In this document: piece after piece, positions 11,294-21,435 of the stretch
Layout: every line of letters starts with the position of its first letter
Position numbering within the stretch: position 1 is the stretch's first letter
Assembly (NCBI RefSeq): GCF_001748245.1
Contig: NZ_BDFO01000001.1
Location: 853,345-917,344 of the forward strand
Direction of reading: 5' to 3'
Source of the DNA: Oligoflexus tunisiensis
Lineage (GTDB): Bacteria > Bdellovibrionota_B > Oligoflexia > Oligoflexales > Oligoflexaceae
Length of the DNA: 64,000 nucleotides
Notes under the pieces: generated by a model
The model's database searches: none
What the model was told of the DNA's origin: nothing
The model's input: the letters and a program-made list of their open reading frames with translations, nothing else
Translations under genes and position numbers: made by a program

Positions 11294-11306
11294 GCCCCTC
11301 CGGGGC
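11294..11306 (+). terminator. GC hairpin after dnaJ, possible terminator
   Basis: GCCCC-TCC-GGGGC, 13 nt after the dnaJ stop, followed by TGGCG rather than a T-run. It sits between convergent genes (dnaJ and the gene ending at 11320). The short perfect stem resembles the hairpins at 2016 and 62278, so it may belong to a repeated intergenic element and not be a classical terminator. Confidence 0.4.
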
Positions 11307-11319
11307 TGGCGCTTGGCCC

Positions 11320-12021
11320 CTAAGGCGAAATCTGCAAAAGCCGAGCCTGGATCTTCTTCACCGATTCCAGATTGAAGATATCCAGGTTTTTCACGTTGTA
11401 GTGAAACTTATCGTAGCGGCCTTCTTCCTTCCCGTTTTCCAGCTTGCCCTTCTGAGCCACTTTCAGGTTATCCACCTGGGGTACGAGATCGTTGCTAATA
11501 TAAAGCGACATCGTCCCGTTCTCGAAGTGATGCGACATCTGCAGCACGTTATAGAACTTCCGATCCACCTGGCAGTCGCGGCAGAACTTCCACTTGTGCC
11601 GCTCCAGGCCCTCTTCCGTATTCTTCTTCGTGCAGTTGGCACAGAATTCGATGACCCGGAAGTTTTTTGACACCAGATATTTGAACGCCAGCTTGCGTCG
11701 ATTCGGTTTGTTGTTCGCAATGCTGAAGTAAAGCTGGTTCTTCAGATCGAAGAGTTTCTTGCGCTCCGCCACGTTCTGAATTTTCTTGGCGTGACTGGTT
11801 AAAATCAGAGCAATGAGGAACTTGTAGTTCATCAGTCGCTCTTCGCGTTCCATATTGGCAAAAACCTCCAGGATCGCCTCGTAACGGCGAAAGATCTGGC
11901 TGTACTCTCGATTCGTCGATCGAGCCATCAGCAGATCTCCTGCCATTTGCATCGGGATGGACCCTGCAGGGATTTTCTTCTTCTTTGCTGTAGCCTCGTC
12001 GGTGCTCAACATTGACCCCAT
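11320..12021 (-). CDS. Hypothetical cytoplasmic protein with a four-cysteine zinc site
   Basis: 233 aa, no signal peptide or membrane span. Residues 127-150 carry CANC-x16-CRDC (Cys127, 130, 147, 150), a zinc-ribbon-like arrangement. The first 110 residues are helical and basic (RRYEAILEVFANMEREERLMNYK). The C-terminal part is polar with LENGKEEGRYDKFHYN. Function unknown; nucleic-acid binding is possible but unproved. The start is uncertain: ATG 12021 has no clear ribosome-binding site, and ATG 12012 could use the GGGG between the two. It is convergent with dnaJ and lies downstream of the LolC/E-like gene. Confidence 0.75.
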   Translation of the reverse strand: MGSMLSTDEATAKKKKIPAGSIPMQMAGDLLMARSTNREYSQIFRRYEAILEVFANMEREERLMNYKFLIALILTSHAKKIQNVAERKKLFDLKNQLYFSIANNKPNRRKLAFKYLVSKNFRVIEFCANCTKKNTEEGLERHKWKFCRDCQVDRKFYNVLQMSHHFENGTMSLYISNDLVPQVDNLKVAQKGKLENGKEEGRYDKFHYNVKNLDIFNLESVKKIQARLLQISP

Positions 12022-12124
12022 GTGTGCTTTTAGCGCTAAACACCGCCTATCTTAGCCATGGCAGGTGTCTTTTTACAACAGGTTTTCCGGGTCCGGAAGA
12101 CGTCCTGGTCCTGACCCTGGTCGC

Positions 12125-13375
12125 TTACAGTGCCTGGCCCGTGCCCGAGATGCCTTCCGTGGGGACCACGCGAGAAGCGACATAGGCGGGATAGAGTCCG
12201 GCCAGAAGGCAGACAAGGCTCGCCGCCCCCGCCACTCCAAGATAAACCTCAGCGCTGTAATGAACCGGCAAACTTTTCAGAAAATAAGGTTCCGGCAAAT
12301 CAATAAACGGATAATGCTCCAAAAGATATGAAATACCGCCGGCCAGAATTGCGCCTACAATACTTCCACCAATCCCAATGCAGAGGCTCTGCACCAGAAA
12401 CAAACCCATGATCTGGCGGTTGCGAGCGCCCAGGGCCTTGAGGATGGAGATATCCCTTTGCCTTTGCGAAACCGAAACAAAGACCGTCGTGAGTATATTG
12501 AAGCCCGCGACGATCACCACCATGGCGACTATCAAGGCGATCACGGTGCGTTCCCGTTCCATCGCTTCAAAGAGCGGCCGGTTGTAGGACTGCCACTCAC
12601 GGAAGGAAAGGTTGTACTTTTCCTCCATCAGGCGGGCCACCATCGGGCTGCGATCGGCATCGTGCAGGCCAATTTCCAGGCCGGTGACAACGTCACCCGT
12701 ATGAAAAAAGGACTTGGCTGTGGACAGGCTCATGGCCACGAGGCGATTGTCGTAGTGCTTCAGGCCGGAGTTATACGTTCCGATCACCTTGAAGCGTTTC
12801 ATATCGGAGAAGCGGTTTTCAGTCGGGGCGATGAGGTGGATTGTTTCACCCACTTTCACATTCAGAATGCCCAGCAGGCCTGAGCCCAGAATAAGGCCCG
12901 GGGTTTCCGGTTCCGGCTTGCCGGCCTCGGCATCGTCGATTTCCTTTTGCAGCATATCCAGGGCCTCGGGCGGCACAATCAGGCTGCGCATGTCCTGCAG
13001 GACTTCACGCTGCTTGGGAGCAATGCCGCGCACCAGGACGCCCTGCATGATGGCTCCGCTCTTGGCCATGGTCTCGTAATGGACAAAGGGCGAAGTGCCG
13101 CGGACATCCTCCGCAAAATCCCGCTCGATGATCTGCGACCATTTCTCCGGATTCGACATGCCGGCCGGATAGCGATAGGCCATGATATGCGCGTTGGCCT
13201 GCAGAAAGCGGTTCCGCAGCTCGAACTCAAAGCCATTGATGACCGAGAGCACGACGATCAAAGCCGCGACGCCAATCGCGAGACCGAAGAGGGAAAGGAA
13301 CGTGATCCAGGAAAAAAAGCGATTTTCCCGATTCGAACTCAGGTAGCGAAAGGCAGTCCATGAGGCAAACGACAT
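12125..13375 (-). CDS. LolC/LolE-family lipoprotein-releasing ABC transporter permease
   Basis: 416 aa from ATG 13375 (GGAG 6 nt upstream; overlaps no gene but abuts the hemB stop at 13377). Topology is that of LolC/E: one span near residues 15-45, a large periplasmic domain with conserved GxxP turns, then three C-terminal spans with the FtsX-type segment QRQRDISILKALGARNRQI. With LolD this complex extracts lipoproteins from the inner membrane for LolA. No lolD gene is adjacent, so the ATPase must be encoded elsewhere. Sequence alone does not tell LolC from LolE. Confidence 0.9.
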   Translation of the reverse strand: MSFASWTAFRYLSSNRENRFFSWITFLSLFGLAIGVAALIVVLSVINGFEFELRNRFLQANAHIMAYRYPAGMSNPEKWSQIIERDFAEDVRGTSPFVHYETMAKSGAIMQGVLVRGIAPKQREVLQDMRSLIVPPEALDMLQKEIDDAEAGKPEPETPGLILGSGLLGILNVKVGETIHLIAPTENRFSDMKRFKVIGTYNSGLKHYDNRLVAMSLSTAKSFFHTGDVVTGLEIGLHDADRSPMVARLMEEKYNLSFREWQSYNRPLFEAMERERTVIALIVAMVVIVAGFNILTTVFVSVSQRQRDISILKALGARNRQIMGLFLVQSLCIGIGGSIVGAILAGGISYLLEHYPFIDLPEPYFLKSLPVHYSAEVYLGVAGAASLVCLLAGLYPAYVASRVVPTEGISGTGQAL

Positions 13376-13376
13376 A

Positions 13377-14946
<1,570 letters not shown>

Positions 14947-15029
14947 GGCGGTCTCCTTTGGTTGGGGACATCATAGCAGCATTATTGAAAATTTATAAGG
15001 TTTTCGCACGTGAGGCGCGCATCATGTGG

Positions 15030-15253
15030 GCCCGTGTGCTTCGCACGGGCTGACGGAAGTGAGGGCGCACGGGCTGACGGAAGAGAGGTCGCACGGGCTG
15101 ACGGAAGTGAGGTCGCACGGGCTGACGGAAGAGAGGGCGCACGGGCTGACGGAAGTGAGGGCGCACGGGCTGACGGAAGTGAGGTCGCACGGGCTGACGG
15201 AAGTGAGGGCGCACGGGCTGACGGAAGTGAGGGCGCACGGGCTGACGGAAGTG
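15030..15253. repeat. Tandem repeat array 2: leading hairpin plus about 9 copies of a 24-bp unit
   Basis: Units begin at 15042, 15066, 15090, 15114, 15138, 15162, 15186, 15210 and 15234 (last one partial). The unit is CGCACGGGCTGACGGAAGTG followed by AGGC-type bases; it varies at two sites (AGTG/AGAG, then GGGC/GGTC). The first unit's CGCACGGGC (15042-15050) forms a 9-bp stem (one G-U) with GCCCGTGTG (15030-15038) across a CTT loop. Because 24 is a multiple of three, several frames on both strands stay open and encode 8-residue repeats (ARADGSEG or HGLTEVRA), but there is no ribosome-binding site and no consistent frame. It fills the gap between divergently oriented ends: downstream of the NtrC-type gene and upstream of ruvC. 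Confidence 0.95.
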
Positions 15254-15301
15254 GACGCATGATGTGAAAATCAGCGTGCGGCGAACCCAATCAGCGCAGA
15301 A

Positions 15302-16732
15302 TCAATGCTGATACTCTTTCGGATTGATGTTGTACTTTTCCAGCTTGCGGAGCAGCGTGACCTTGGTCATCTGCGTTTGTTCCGCCGTTTGATTGATACG
15401 GCCGTTGAAGGCTTTGAGGGCGCGTTTGATGAATTCCTTTTCGAACTGTTCCTTCAGCTCCGGATATTTGAGGGAGTTGGCCTCCGTCATGAGCTGTTCG
15501 ATGGTGCGGAGCTCCTCCTGAAAGCGGGACGTTTCCCCGACTTCATGGTGCGGTTCGTCGATCTCGGGAGCCTGGTTTTGAATATGAGGCGGCAGCGAAT
15601 CGAGATGGATTTCATCGGTGCCTTCGATGATGAAGGCGTGTTCGATCACATTTTCCAGCTCACGAATGTTCCCGGGCCAGTCATAACCTTGAAGGGCCTG
15701 GACGACTTCGGGGGTTAAACAGCGAATTTGTCTCTCGTGCAAACGATTGAACTTCTCAATCATGAAGGCCGAGAGGTCTTCAATATCCTCCAGGCGCTCG
15801 CGCAGAGGCTGCAGATTGATCGGCATTACATTCAATCGATAGTAAAGGTCCGAACGGAACTTGCCTTCCTGCATCATCTTTTCCAAAGGCTTGTTCGTTG
15901 CAGAGATGATACGCACATCCACAGGAATTTCCTGATTGGAGCCGACCGGTGTGATCTTCTTCTCCTGCAGAACGCGCAGAAGTTTCACCTGCATCTGCGG
16001 CGACACGTCCCCAATCTCATCGAGGAAGATCGAACCCCCGTTGGCAAACTGAAACTTGCCGAGCTTTTTCTTATCCGCACCCGTGAAGGTGCCCTTCTCA
16101 TAACCAAACAGCTCCGACTCAATCAACGTCTCAGGAATCGCCCCGCAGTTCACGGCCACAAAGGGCCCCTGCTTGCGCGAGGAATTGTAATGCAAAGCCT
16201 GCGCGACCAGTTCCTTGCCGGTTCCGCTTTCACCCCGAATCAAGACCGAGGTATCGACCCTGGCCAGCTTCTGGATCAGGTCATAAACCTTCTTGATCGC
16301 CGTGGAACGGCCGATGATGCGCTTGGACTTATTGAATTCGAGCTTCAAATCCCCGGTGAGACGATGCACGGGACGCTTGTTGAGGTTCTGCAGAATCGCG
16401 CGGATTTTATCGGGATGCACGGGCTTCGCGAGATAATCATCCGCCCCGCTTTTCATGGCCTGCAAAGCCTGCTCCCACTGAGGCAGCGAGGTCAGCACGT
16501 AGCAACGAATCGACGGCTGCAAGGTTTTCAGCTGGTCGATTTCCTCAAGGCTTCCCGAACGTGGGTGATCCAGGTCAATGAGCACGGCGTCGTAACGATT
16601 TTCCTGGCACTTCACCACGAGCTCATAGTGGTAACTCGCCGTATGCACGGAGCACTCGAGCTCATCACGCGATTCGCGTTCGATGAGATCGACTATGCTG
16701 CCATCCAAATCGAGGGCGAGAAGATGGATCAT
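15302..16732 (-). CDS. NtrC-family sigma-54-dependent response regulator
   Basis: 476 aa from ATG 16732 (AGGA 9 nt upstream). Receiver domain 1-115 with phospho-acceptor Asp53 (LIDLDHP), Thr81 and Lys103 (LAKPV); the usual acidic pair is altered to LDLD (7-10). AAA+ domain: Walker A GESGTGKE (167-174), sigma-54 contact loop GTFTGA (214-219; consensus GAFTGA), Walker B GGSIFLDEIGD (232-242). The C-terminal Fis-type helix-turn-helix is INQTAEQTQMTKVTLLRKLEKY. It activates sigma-54 promoters upon phosphorylation. Alternative starts at 16786 or 16897 exist but would add residues ahead of the receiver fold. No cognate kinase is adjacent. The divergent neighbour is the 884-aa protein. Confidence 0.92.
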   Translation of the reverse strand: MIHLLALDLDGSIVDLIERESRDELECSVHTASYHYELVVKCQENRYDAVLIDLDHPRSGSLEEIDQLKTLQPSIRCYVLTSLPQWEQALQAMKSGADDYLAKPVHPDKIRAILQNLNKRPVHRLTGDLKLEFNKSKRIIGRSTAIKKVYDLIQKLARVDTSVLIRGESGTGKELVAQALHYNSSRKQGPFVAVNCGAIPETLIESELFGYEKGTFTGADKKKLGKFQFANGGSIFLDEIGDVSPQMQVKLLRVLQEKKITPVGSNQEIPVDVRIISATNKPLEKMMQEGKFRSDLYYRLNVMPINLQPLRERLEDIEDLSAFMIEKFNRLHERQIRCLTPEVVQALQGYDWPGNIRELENVIEHAFIIEGTDEIHLDSLPPHIQNQAPEIDEPHHEVGETSRFQEELRTIEQLMTEANSLKYPELKEQFEKEFIKRALKAFNGRINQTAEQTQMTKVTLLRKLEKYNINPKEYQH

Positions 16733-16918
16733 GTCATCGTGTCCTGGTAAGCTCTTGAAATTTTTGATCCCGACTGCCGCAGACATATAAAAAGACCCGG
16801 GAAAGGTCAAGGGCGTGCTTGCCAGAGCGGCGGGATTTTGCACTTTGGTTTCCCAAAGTTTGTTCGCAGCAGCCAGTAAACCGCCGTGAGTAATCACCCC
16901 AGAACTGTGTTAAAATGT

Positions 16919-16924
16919 TATAAT
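16919..16924 (+). promoter_or_regulatory. Candidate -10 element for the 884-aa protein gene
   Basis: A perfect TATAAT at 16919-16924 lies 46 nt ahead of the ATG at 16971 in the divergent intergenic region. No good -35 box occurs 16-18 bp upstream (the bases there are CACCCCA-like), so either an activator is needed or the match is chance. Confidence 0.35.
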
Positions 16925-16970
16925 GCCCTATTGACACTTCTCTCTGTCATCAGCAATCCAGGAGGACAGC

Positions 16971-19625
16971 ATGGAGAAAGATAAAAACCAGTCTGTTACG
17001 CCCCCAGCTTTGAGTTCAGACGATTTCTCCCTGCCGCAAAGCCTGCGTCTGCTGCGTATGATTGAAAAACTGGGCCTGCAACCGGACACGGTGGAAGGAC
17101 TCCGTCGTTCCATAATGAAAGAAGATACCCAAGTCAAAGATTCAAGGCCGGGTGCTCAGGTCGAATCCATGCCCCAGTTTGCCACTGACGACATTACGGG
17201 TTCGATTACCATACCCATCGCAGCCCAACCGGAAGCAAGGCCCACGCGTGGGGCTGTGCTCGCGGAACATACCAATCCCCAGCAGCCCTTGCCCACGATG
17301 GAAGGGGCCAAGGCGGCGACGACCCGTCTGGATCATGCTCTGGAAGCGGAGCTTAAGCTCAGACATAAGGTTGAAGCGGAACAAAACTGGGCGGCCTTTC
17401 GCCAGGAAGCCTGGCAGCTCTTTGAAGCCTTCCCTCGCCCGGAAATGGCGGCGCGTATTGTGGATCTGGCTCTGCTCTATGGCTCGGTCAGTGACCTTGA
17501 GGAAGTGCTCGGCAGTTTTCTGAAGCAGGACGTTCAATTCTATACACTGATCGATGGCGATCTCCGTTCCCATCTCGTGGTCAAGCTCTGGCAGGCGGAA
17601 CGCTGGGCCATCCTCGACGGATTGATGTTCAGGAAAGACCTGCAGCTGCGCCTGCTGCCGGTGGAACGCCTCTACGCGTGCTGGTCCTATATTCGGGCCG
17701 GTGAAGCGGAAAAAGCCTTCAAATGGTTCCGCCGCTTTGATCGCGAAATCTGGTCAGCCCAGAAGGAATTCGGATCCCTGCTCAAGCGCAGTGACAATGA
17801 ACTGGCCCTGGTGCTCGGTCGTCAGGCTCTCGCAGATGGCGATGAAGCGCTGGCCATTCGCCTTTTGGAATCCATTTCCCGTCAGGCACCCGAATTTCAA
17901 AAAGCCCTCGACCTTCTGCTCGACATTCGCATTGAACGGGATGAGTCGGGACTTTGCCCTTATGGACAAAAACTGCAAAGGGAACTCGACTGGCGGGCCC
18001 GCGTGGCCCTGCTTGATTCCTTTCTGCTCCGCATGCAGCGTTTTGAAGCCGCCTCGCCCAAGGATCGGGCTGCGCTCAACGAACTGCTGAAGGATCCCTT
18101 GCGTTGGGTGCCGGAACAACCGGAAGCCTGGCAGGCCCTGTCCGAAACCATCCTGCAGTATCATCAGCTGGAATATCTGCTGCCTCAAATCAATACGCTC
18201 TTCATTCAAAAGGCCACCCAGTTTCATAAACCGGCCTTTGATCATGCGCTTTGGGCTCCGGTACGGGCCTATCTTTTCCCGGATCCGATCAAGACCTGGT
18301 TCTGGCATGCCGTGGCCATGCTGCATGAGTTTGCCTGGAGTCAGGGCCAGCAGGAAAACCTGCTCTGGGATGCGCGGAAATCCTATCGCGAGGCCGCCGA
18401 ACACAGCGGCAAGGCTCTGCCGCTGACCTGGGTTCAGCTCCATCGCCACCTTCTGCAATGGGTCAGCAAAACGGAACGACTGCAGGAACCGGCGCGCGTC
18501 AAGCTCCTCCTGATGGTCCGCCTCGTGGGTGAGGGCAAGGACATTGACGAGCAGGATGTCTGCAATTTCCTGGTCCAGGTCGCTCAGCCCAGCCGTGAAG
18601 TGATCCGGGCCCTCGAAAACCTCGCGCGGGAACGCGATCAATGGGGTCTCGAACTCTTCATTCTCGATCGCAAGGCGCTCAGCCTGCATTATGTGAATCA
18701 GGATCTCGGCCGCATCTGGCAACTCGGAGCCGCCCTGAAACGCTATGACCTTTGCTGGCGTGTGGCGACCGTCCTGAAGCATCGCACGGTTTTGAATGAG
18801 CAGCTGGAGCGTCACTGGCAAATCTGTGGAGAACGCCGGCGCGATTTTTCGATATTGGAACTGACCGATGCCCAGGTTCGCAAGGTCGTCCATAGCTTTG
18901 ATGGACATGAACGAAAGCTGGTGGAAGGCATCCTCACGGTCGGGCCGTTGATCCCGGAGCTGCTCGCGTCCCTGCATCCGCAGCTCACCCCTGTGAAAAA
19001 ACCCAAGGTCCTGAGTGAAGTCGAGGATGAGATTCACGCGGCGCTCGAAAAAATCACCTGGATGCCAAAGCCGAAGAAGATTTATTCGCCGAATCCCAGT
19101 GGCCTTTGGCAGCCGAAGCCGCCCTTCTTTGCCAGTTTGCTGGATTCCAAGTGGTCGCTGCTCTTTGTGACCCTGGCGCAAAGGCTTGGCGTCACAGCCT
19201 GGGACTGGCAGCTCAGCCTTCTGCATCATCAAATTGAAAGCATCATCCCCCGCATGATGCGCGGCGCGGAAACTCCGGCTCAGGGCAAGGTGGGCCGCTG
19301 GCTCCGAAGCCTGACCCCGGCCCAGAGAAAGGCCTGGTATGAGCTTGCGCAGCAGTCCCGGCGCTTTGATGATGAAGAGGCCCAGGGCATTATCAGCCGT
19401 TTTCTGGCGCGTCTGACCACGACTCTTCTGCAGGACCATACCCTCGCTCTGCAGGGTCTGGAGAAAATGCGGGCTCCCCTGCGCCTGCGCTGGGACCTTG
19501 AACACTGGATCGTTTCCGACGTTTACGGGGAATTGCGGCGGAGCCTCGGACACTTCACGATCGGGCAATTCCCGGAGGAAGTGTATTTGACTTCAGTTTT
19601 GGCTCCCGCAAAAAATCCAACATGA
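16971..19625 (+). CDS. Large helical hypothetical protein (884 aa)
   Basis: Start ATG 16971 with a strong AGGAGG 5-10 nt upstream. No signal peptide or membrane span, so probably cytoplasmic. The first 110 residues are low-complexity and polar (RLLRMIEKLGLQPDTVEGLRR at about 25-45, then a Pro/Gln-rich linker). From about 120 to the end it is almost wholly helical, with repeated aromatic-alanine helices (WQLFEAFPRPEMAARIVDLA, AYLFPDPIKTWFWHAVAMLH) suggestive of degenerate TPR or HEAT-like solenoid repeats. A basic-proline linker near 680-710 (KPKVLSEVEDE, MPKPKKIYSPNPSGLWQPKP) separates two halves. I do not recognise a family. It is divergent from the NtrC-type regulator, which may control it. 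Confidence 0.85.
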   Translation: MEKDKNQSVTPPALSSDDFSLPQSLRLLRMIEKLGLQPDTVEGLRRSIMKEDTQVKDSRPGAQVESMPQFATDDITGSITIPIAAQPEARPTRGAVLAEHTNPQQPLPTMEGAKAATTRLDHALEAELKLRHKVEAEQNWAAFRQEAWQLFEAFPRPEMAARIVDLALLYGSVSDLEEVLGSFLKQDVQFYTLIDGDLRSHLVVKLWQAERWAILDGLMFRKDLQLRLLPVERLYACWSYIRAGEAEKAFKWFRRFDREIWSAQKEFGSLLKRSDNELALVLGRQALADGDEALAIRLLESISRQAPEFQKALDLLLDIRIERDESGLCPYGQKLQRELDWRARVALLDSFLLRMQRFEAASPKDRAALNELLKDPLRWVPEQPEAWQALSETILQYHQLEYLLPQINTLFIQKATQFHKPAFDHALWAPVRAYLFPDPIKTWFWHAVAMLHEFAWSQGQQENLLWDARKSYREAAEHSGKALPLTWVQLHRHLLQWVSKTERLQEPARVKLLLMVRLVGEGKDIDEQDVCNFLVQVAQPSREVIRALENLARERDQWGLELFILDRKALSLHYVNQDLGRIWQLGAALKRYDLCWRVATVLKHRTVLNEQLERHWQICGERRRDFSILELTDAQVRKVVHSFDGHERKLVEGILTVGPLIPELLASLHPQLTPVKKPKVLSEVEDEIHAALEKITWMPKPKKIYSPNPSGLWQPKPPFFASLLDSKWSLLFVTLAQRLGVTAWDWQLSLLHHQIESIIPRMMRGAETPAQGKVGRWLRSLTPAQRKAWYELAQQSRRFDDEEAQGIISRFLARLTTTLLQDHTLALQGLEKMRAPLRLRWDLEHWIVSDVYGELRRSLGHFTIGQFPEEVYLTSVLAPAKNPT

Positions 19626-19727
19626 AGGCGCAATCACGGACCAGAAGGCCGATCCGGGTGGAAAATGGAATTGACTTAACATGAATTTGTAGGGTAAGTT
19701 GGCGCGGCTTAAGACCTGGGAGTTACC

Positions 19728-21395
19728 GTGAAAACGAATACATTAGTTGGTTTCGTCCTGTCCCTTACTTTTGGTTTTGCACTTCGCCTGACAGCTGCGG
19801 AGAGTTCCGCCGCGGAAGGCCTGCGCCCCAAGAAATTCGTCCTTTCCATTGGCGTCGGTGAATTTCAGAGCAATCTTTGGCATCCGCTGCGTTATGCGCG
19901 CAAGGATGCTACGGATATCTACCAGTATTTCAAAGCCCCCGGCCAGAGCTTCGATGGCGGTGAACTCGTCACCGACAAGGATGAGCCGGTGAGCGCATCC
20001 AGCATCATCAAAGCCTTTGAACGTTTGAAGCAGGATAACCGTAACGAAGAGGATACGGTTATCGTCTATGTGTCGACGCACGGAACGGTGGCCTACAAGG
20101 ACGATGGCAAGGTGGGCCGCTATATCATCACCAGCGACACCGATCCCCAGAACACCCGCAAAACAGCGCTGGATTATGATCATCTGATGGAACTCTTCCA
20201 GCAGCTGAAATCGCGCAAGAAGGTTTTGATTCTGGCCTTCTGTCACTCAGGTGTGGGCAAATCGATTCTGACTCCGGAAATGAAACGGGCCCTGGCTCAG
20301 CTGAAGGCGCCCTATTTTGAAGAACCGATTCAGGAGCGTTCCGAAGGCTCGATCGTGTTGACGGCCAGCGGCTGGCGCGAACCGGCTCTGGAGGATGAGC
20401 GTCTGCAGAATGATGTTTATACGCACTTTCTGATCGATGGCTTCGGTCGCGATCGCAACGGCGATGGTGCGGTGTCGATCACGGAAGCTCATGCCTTTGC
20501 GTCCCAGGCGACCTATGAATACACCAAGGGCCGGCAAAGACCTTCCGCCATCATGGAACTTTTGGGCTCCGACCCGGTGATCGTGTCCGGTGCCGTGCGG
20601 AAAAGGGACAAGGGGGCGAGTCTGTTCTCCCTGATGGATCGCTTTTCCAAACTGGTCGTCAGCATTGATGGCAAGGATTACGGAACGGTTTCCAAAGGCC
20701 TGACCGTACCGGAAGGCGATGTGCGTCTGACCCTGAAGGACCCTGAAACCCAGAAGGTTCTGGCCGATCGGGTGGTGAACTTCCAGGCCGGCCGCGAATA
20801 TTCCGTAGCGAATTATCTTTTGCCACGCCTTCCTAACAGCCTCACGGTGGGTGTGAGGAATTATCAATTTCTGAATCGGAACGTCAATCAGGGCTATACC
20901 CCGAATGCGGCGCAGGGCATGAATTTGCGTTATGTGCGGGAAGAGGCGTTCTGGCTCTACGATCTGGTTGCGGAATTCAGCTACTTCCCCGATCAGGACG
21001 AAAAAATCAAAGTCGATGATTATCCCGACCGGCGCTTTGACCAAAAACGCAGTATGATGGCAGGAATGATCGGTGCGTCGCGGCGGATGACCTTGAGTTC
21101 CCTCTCCACGGCCGATCGATCGGTTCGCACCGAGGCGCGCTGGCTGGCCGGGGTCAACACCTTGATGTTGAATCGCGTCATTGATGACGGGGACGGCGGG
21201 GCCTTTGATCAGCAGGAAAAGCTGGTGGTGACCGGAGGCTTGAGTCTCGGCACAGGACTCGATACCATGTGGGTTTACCATTTGATTCGGGCCGGCGCTG
21301 AAGTCCGGCTGGACCTGGTGCGGAACTTTACGGTCGAAAAGACCAGCGTTTTGATGGCTCCTACGGCTGCGGTTTACGTCGGAACTTTCTGGTAA
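19728..21395 (+). CDS. Exported caspase-like (C14) protease with EF-hand and predicted outer-membrane barrel C-terminus
   Basis: 555 aa, GTG start 19728 with GGGAG upstream. Residues 1-24 are a cleavable signal peptide (ending LTAAES). Residues 35-285 are a caspase/metacaspase-type domain: catalytic His118 in VSTHGT and Cys172 in LAFCHSG, with the substrate-pocket segment LTASGWREPA following. An EF-hand-like loop DRNGDGAVSITEA (242-254) lies inside it. Residues 300-365 (LVVSIDGKDYGTVSKGLTVP) resemble a PEGA-type beta domain. From about 375 to the end the sequence alternates short amphipathic beta strands and ends in aromatic Trp (YVGTFW), the pattern of a small outer-membrane barrel. This architecture is inferred from pattern, not from a search. 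It heads the cluster with a sigma factor. Confidence 0.85.
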   Translation: MKTNTLVGFVLSLTFGFALRLTAAESSAAEGLRPKKFVLSIGVGEFQSNLWHPLRYARKDATDIYQYFKAPGQSFDGGELVTDKDEPVSASSIIKAFERLKQDNRNEEDTVIVYVSTHGTVAYKDDGKVGRYIITSDTDPQNTRKTALDYDHLMELFQQLKSRKKVLILAFCHSGVGKSILTPEMKRALAQLKAPYFEEPIQERSEGSIVLTASGWREPALEDERLQNDVYTHFLIDGFGRDRNGDGAVSITEAHAFASQATYEYTKGRQRPSAIMELLGSDPVIVSGAVRKRDKGASLFSLMDRFSKLVVSIDGKDYGTVSKGLTVPEGDVRLTLKDPETQKVLADRVVNFQAGREYSVANYLLPRLPNSLTVGVRNYQFLNRNVNQGYTPNAAQGMNLRYVREEAFWLYDLVAEFSYFPDQDEKIKVDDYPDRRFDQKRSMMAGMIGASRRMTLSSLSTADRSVRTEARWLAGVNTLMLNRVIDDGDGGAFDQQEKLVVTGGLSLGTGLDTMWVYHLIRAGAEVRLDLVRNFTVEKTSVLMAPTAAVYVGTFW

Positions 21396-21435
21396 GAGCC
21401 GCGAGTCCGGAGCCCTAACAAAGGACGTGACAGTC

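Noticed and set aside
14982..15290. Open frames on both strands encoding 8-residue repeats (SEGARADG, RQPVRPHF)
   Set aside because: The 24-bp unit keeps several frames open on both strands. No frame has a ribosome-binding site or is favoured.
17754..19568. 604-aa reverse frame
   Set aside because: Antisense to the 884-aa gene, which has a strong ribosome-binding site.
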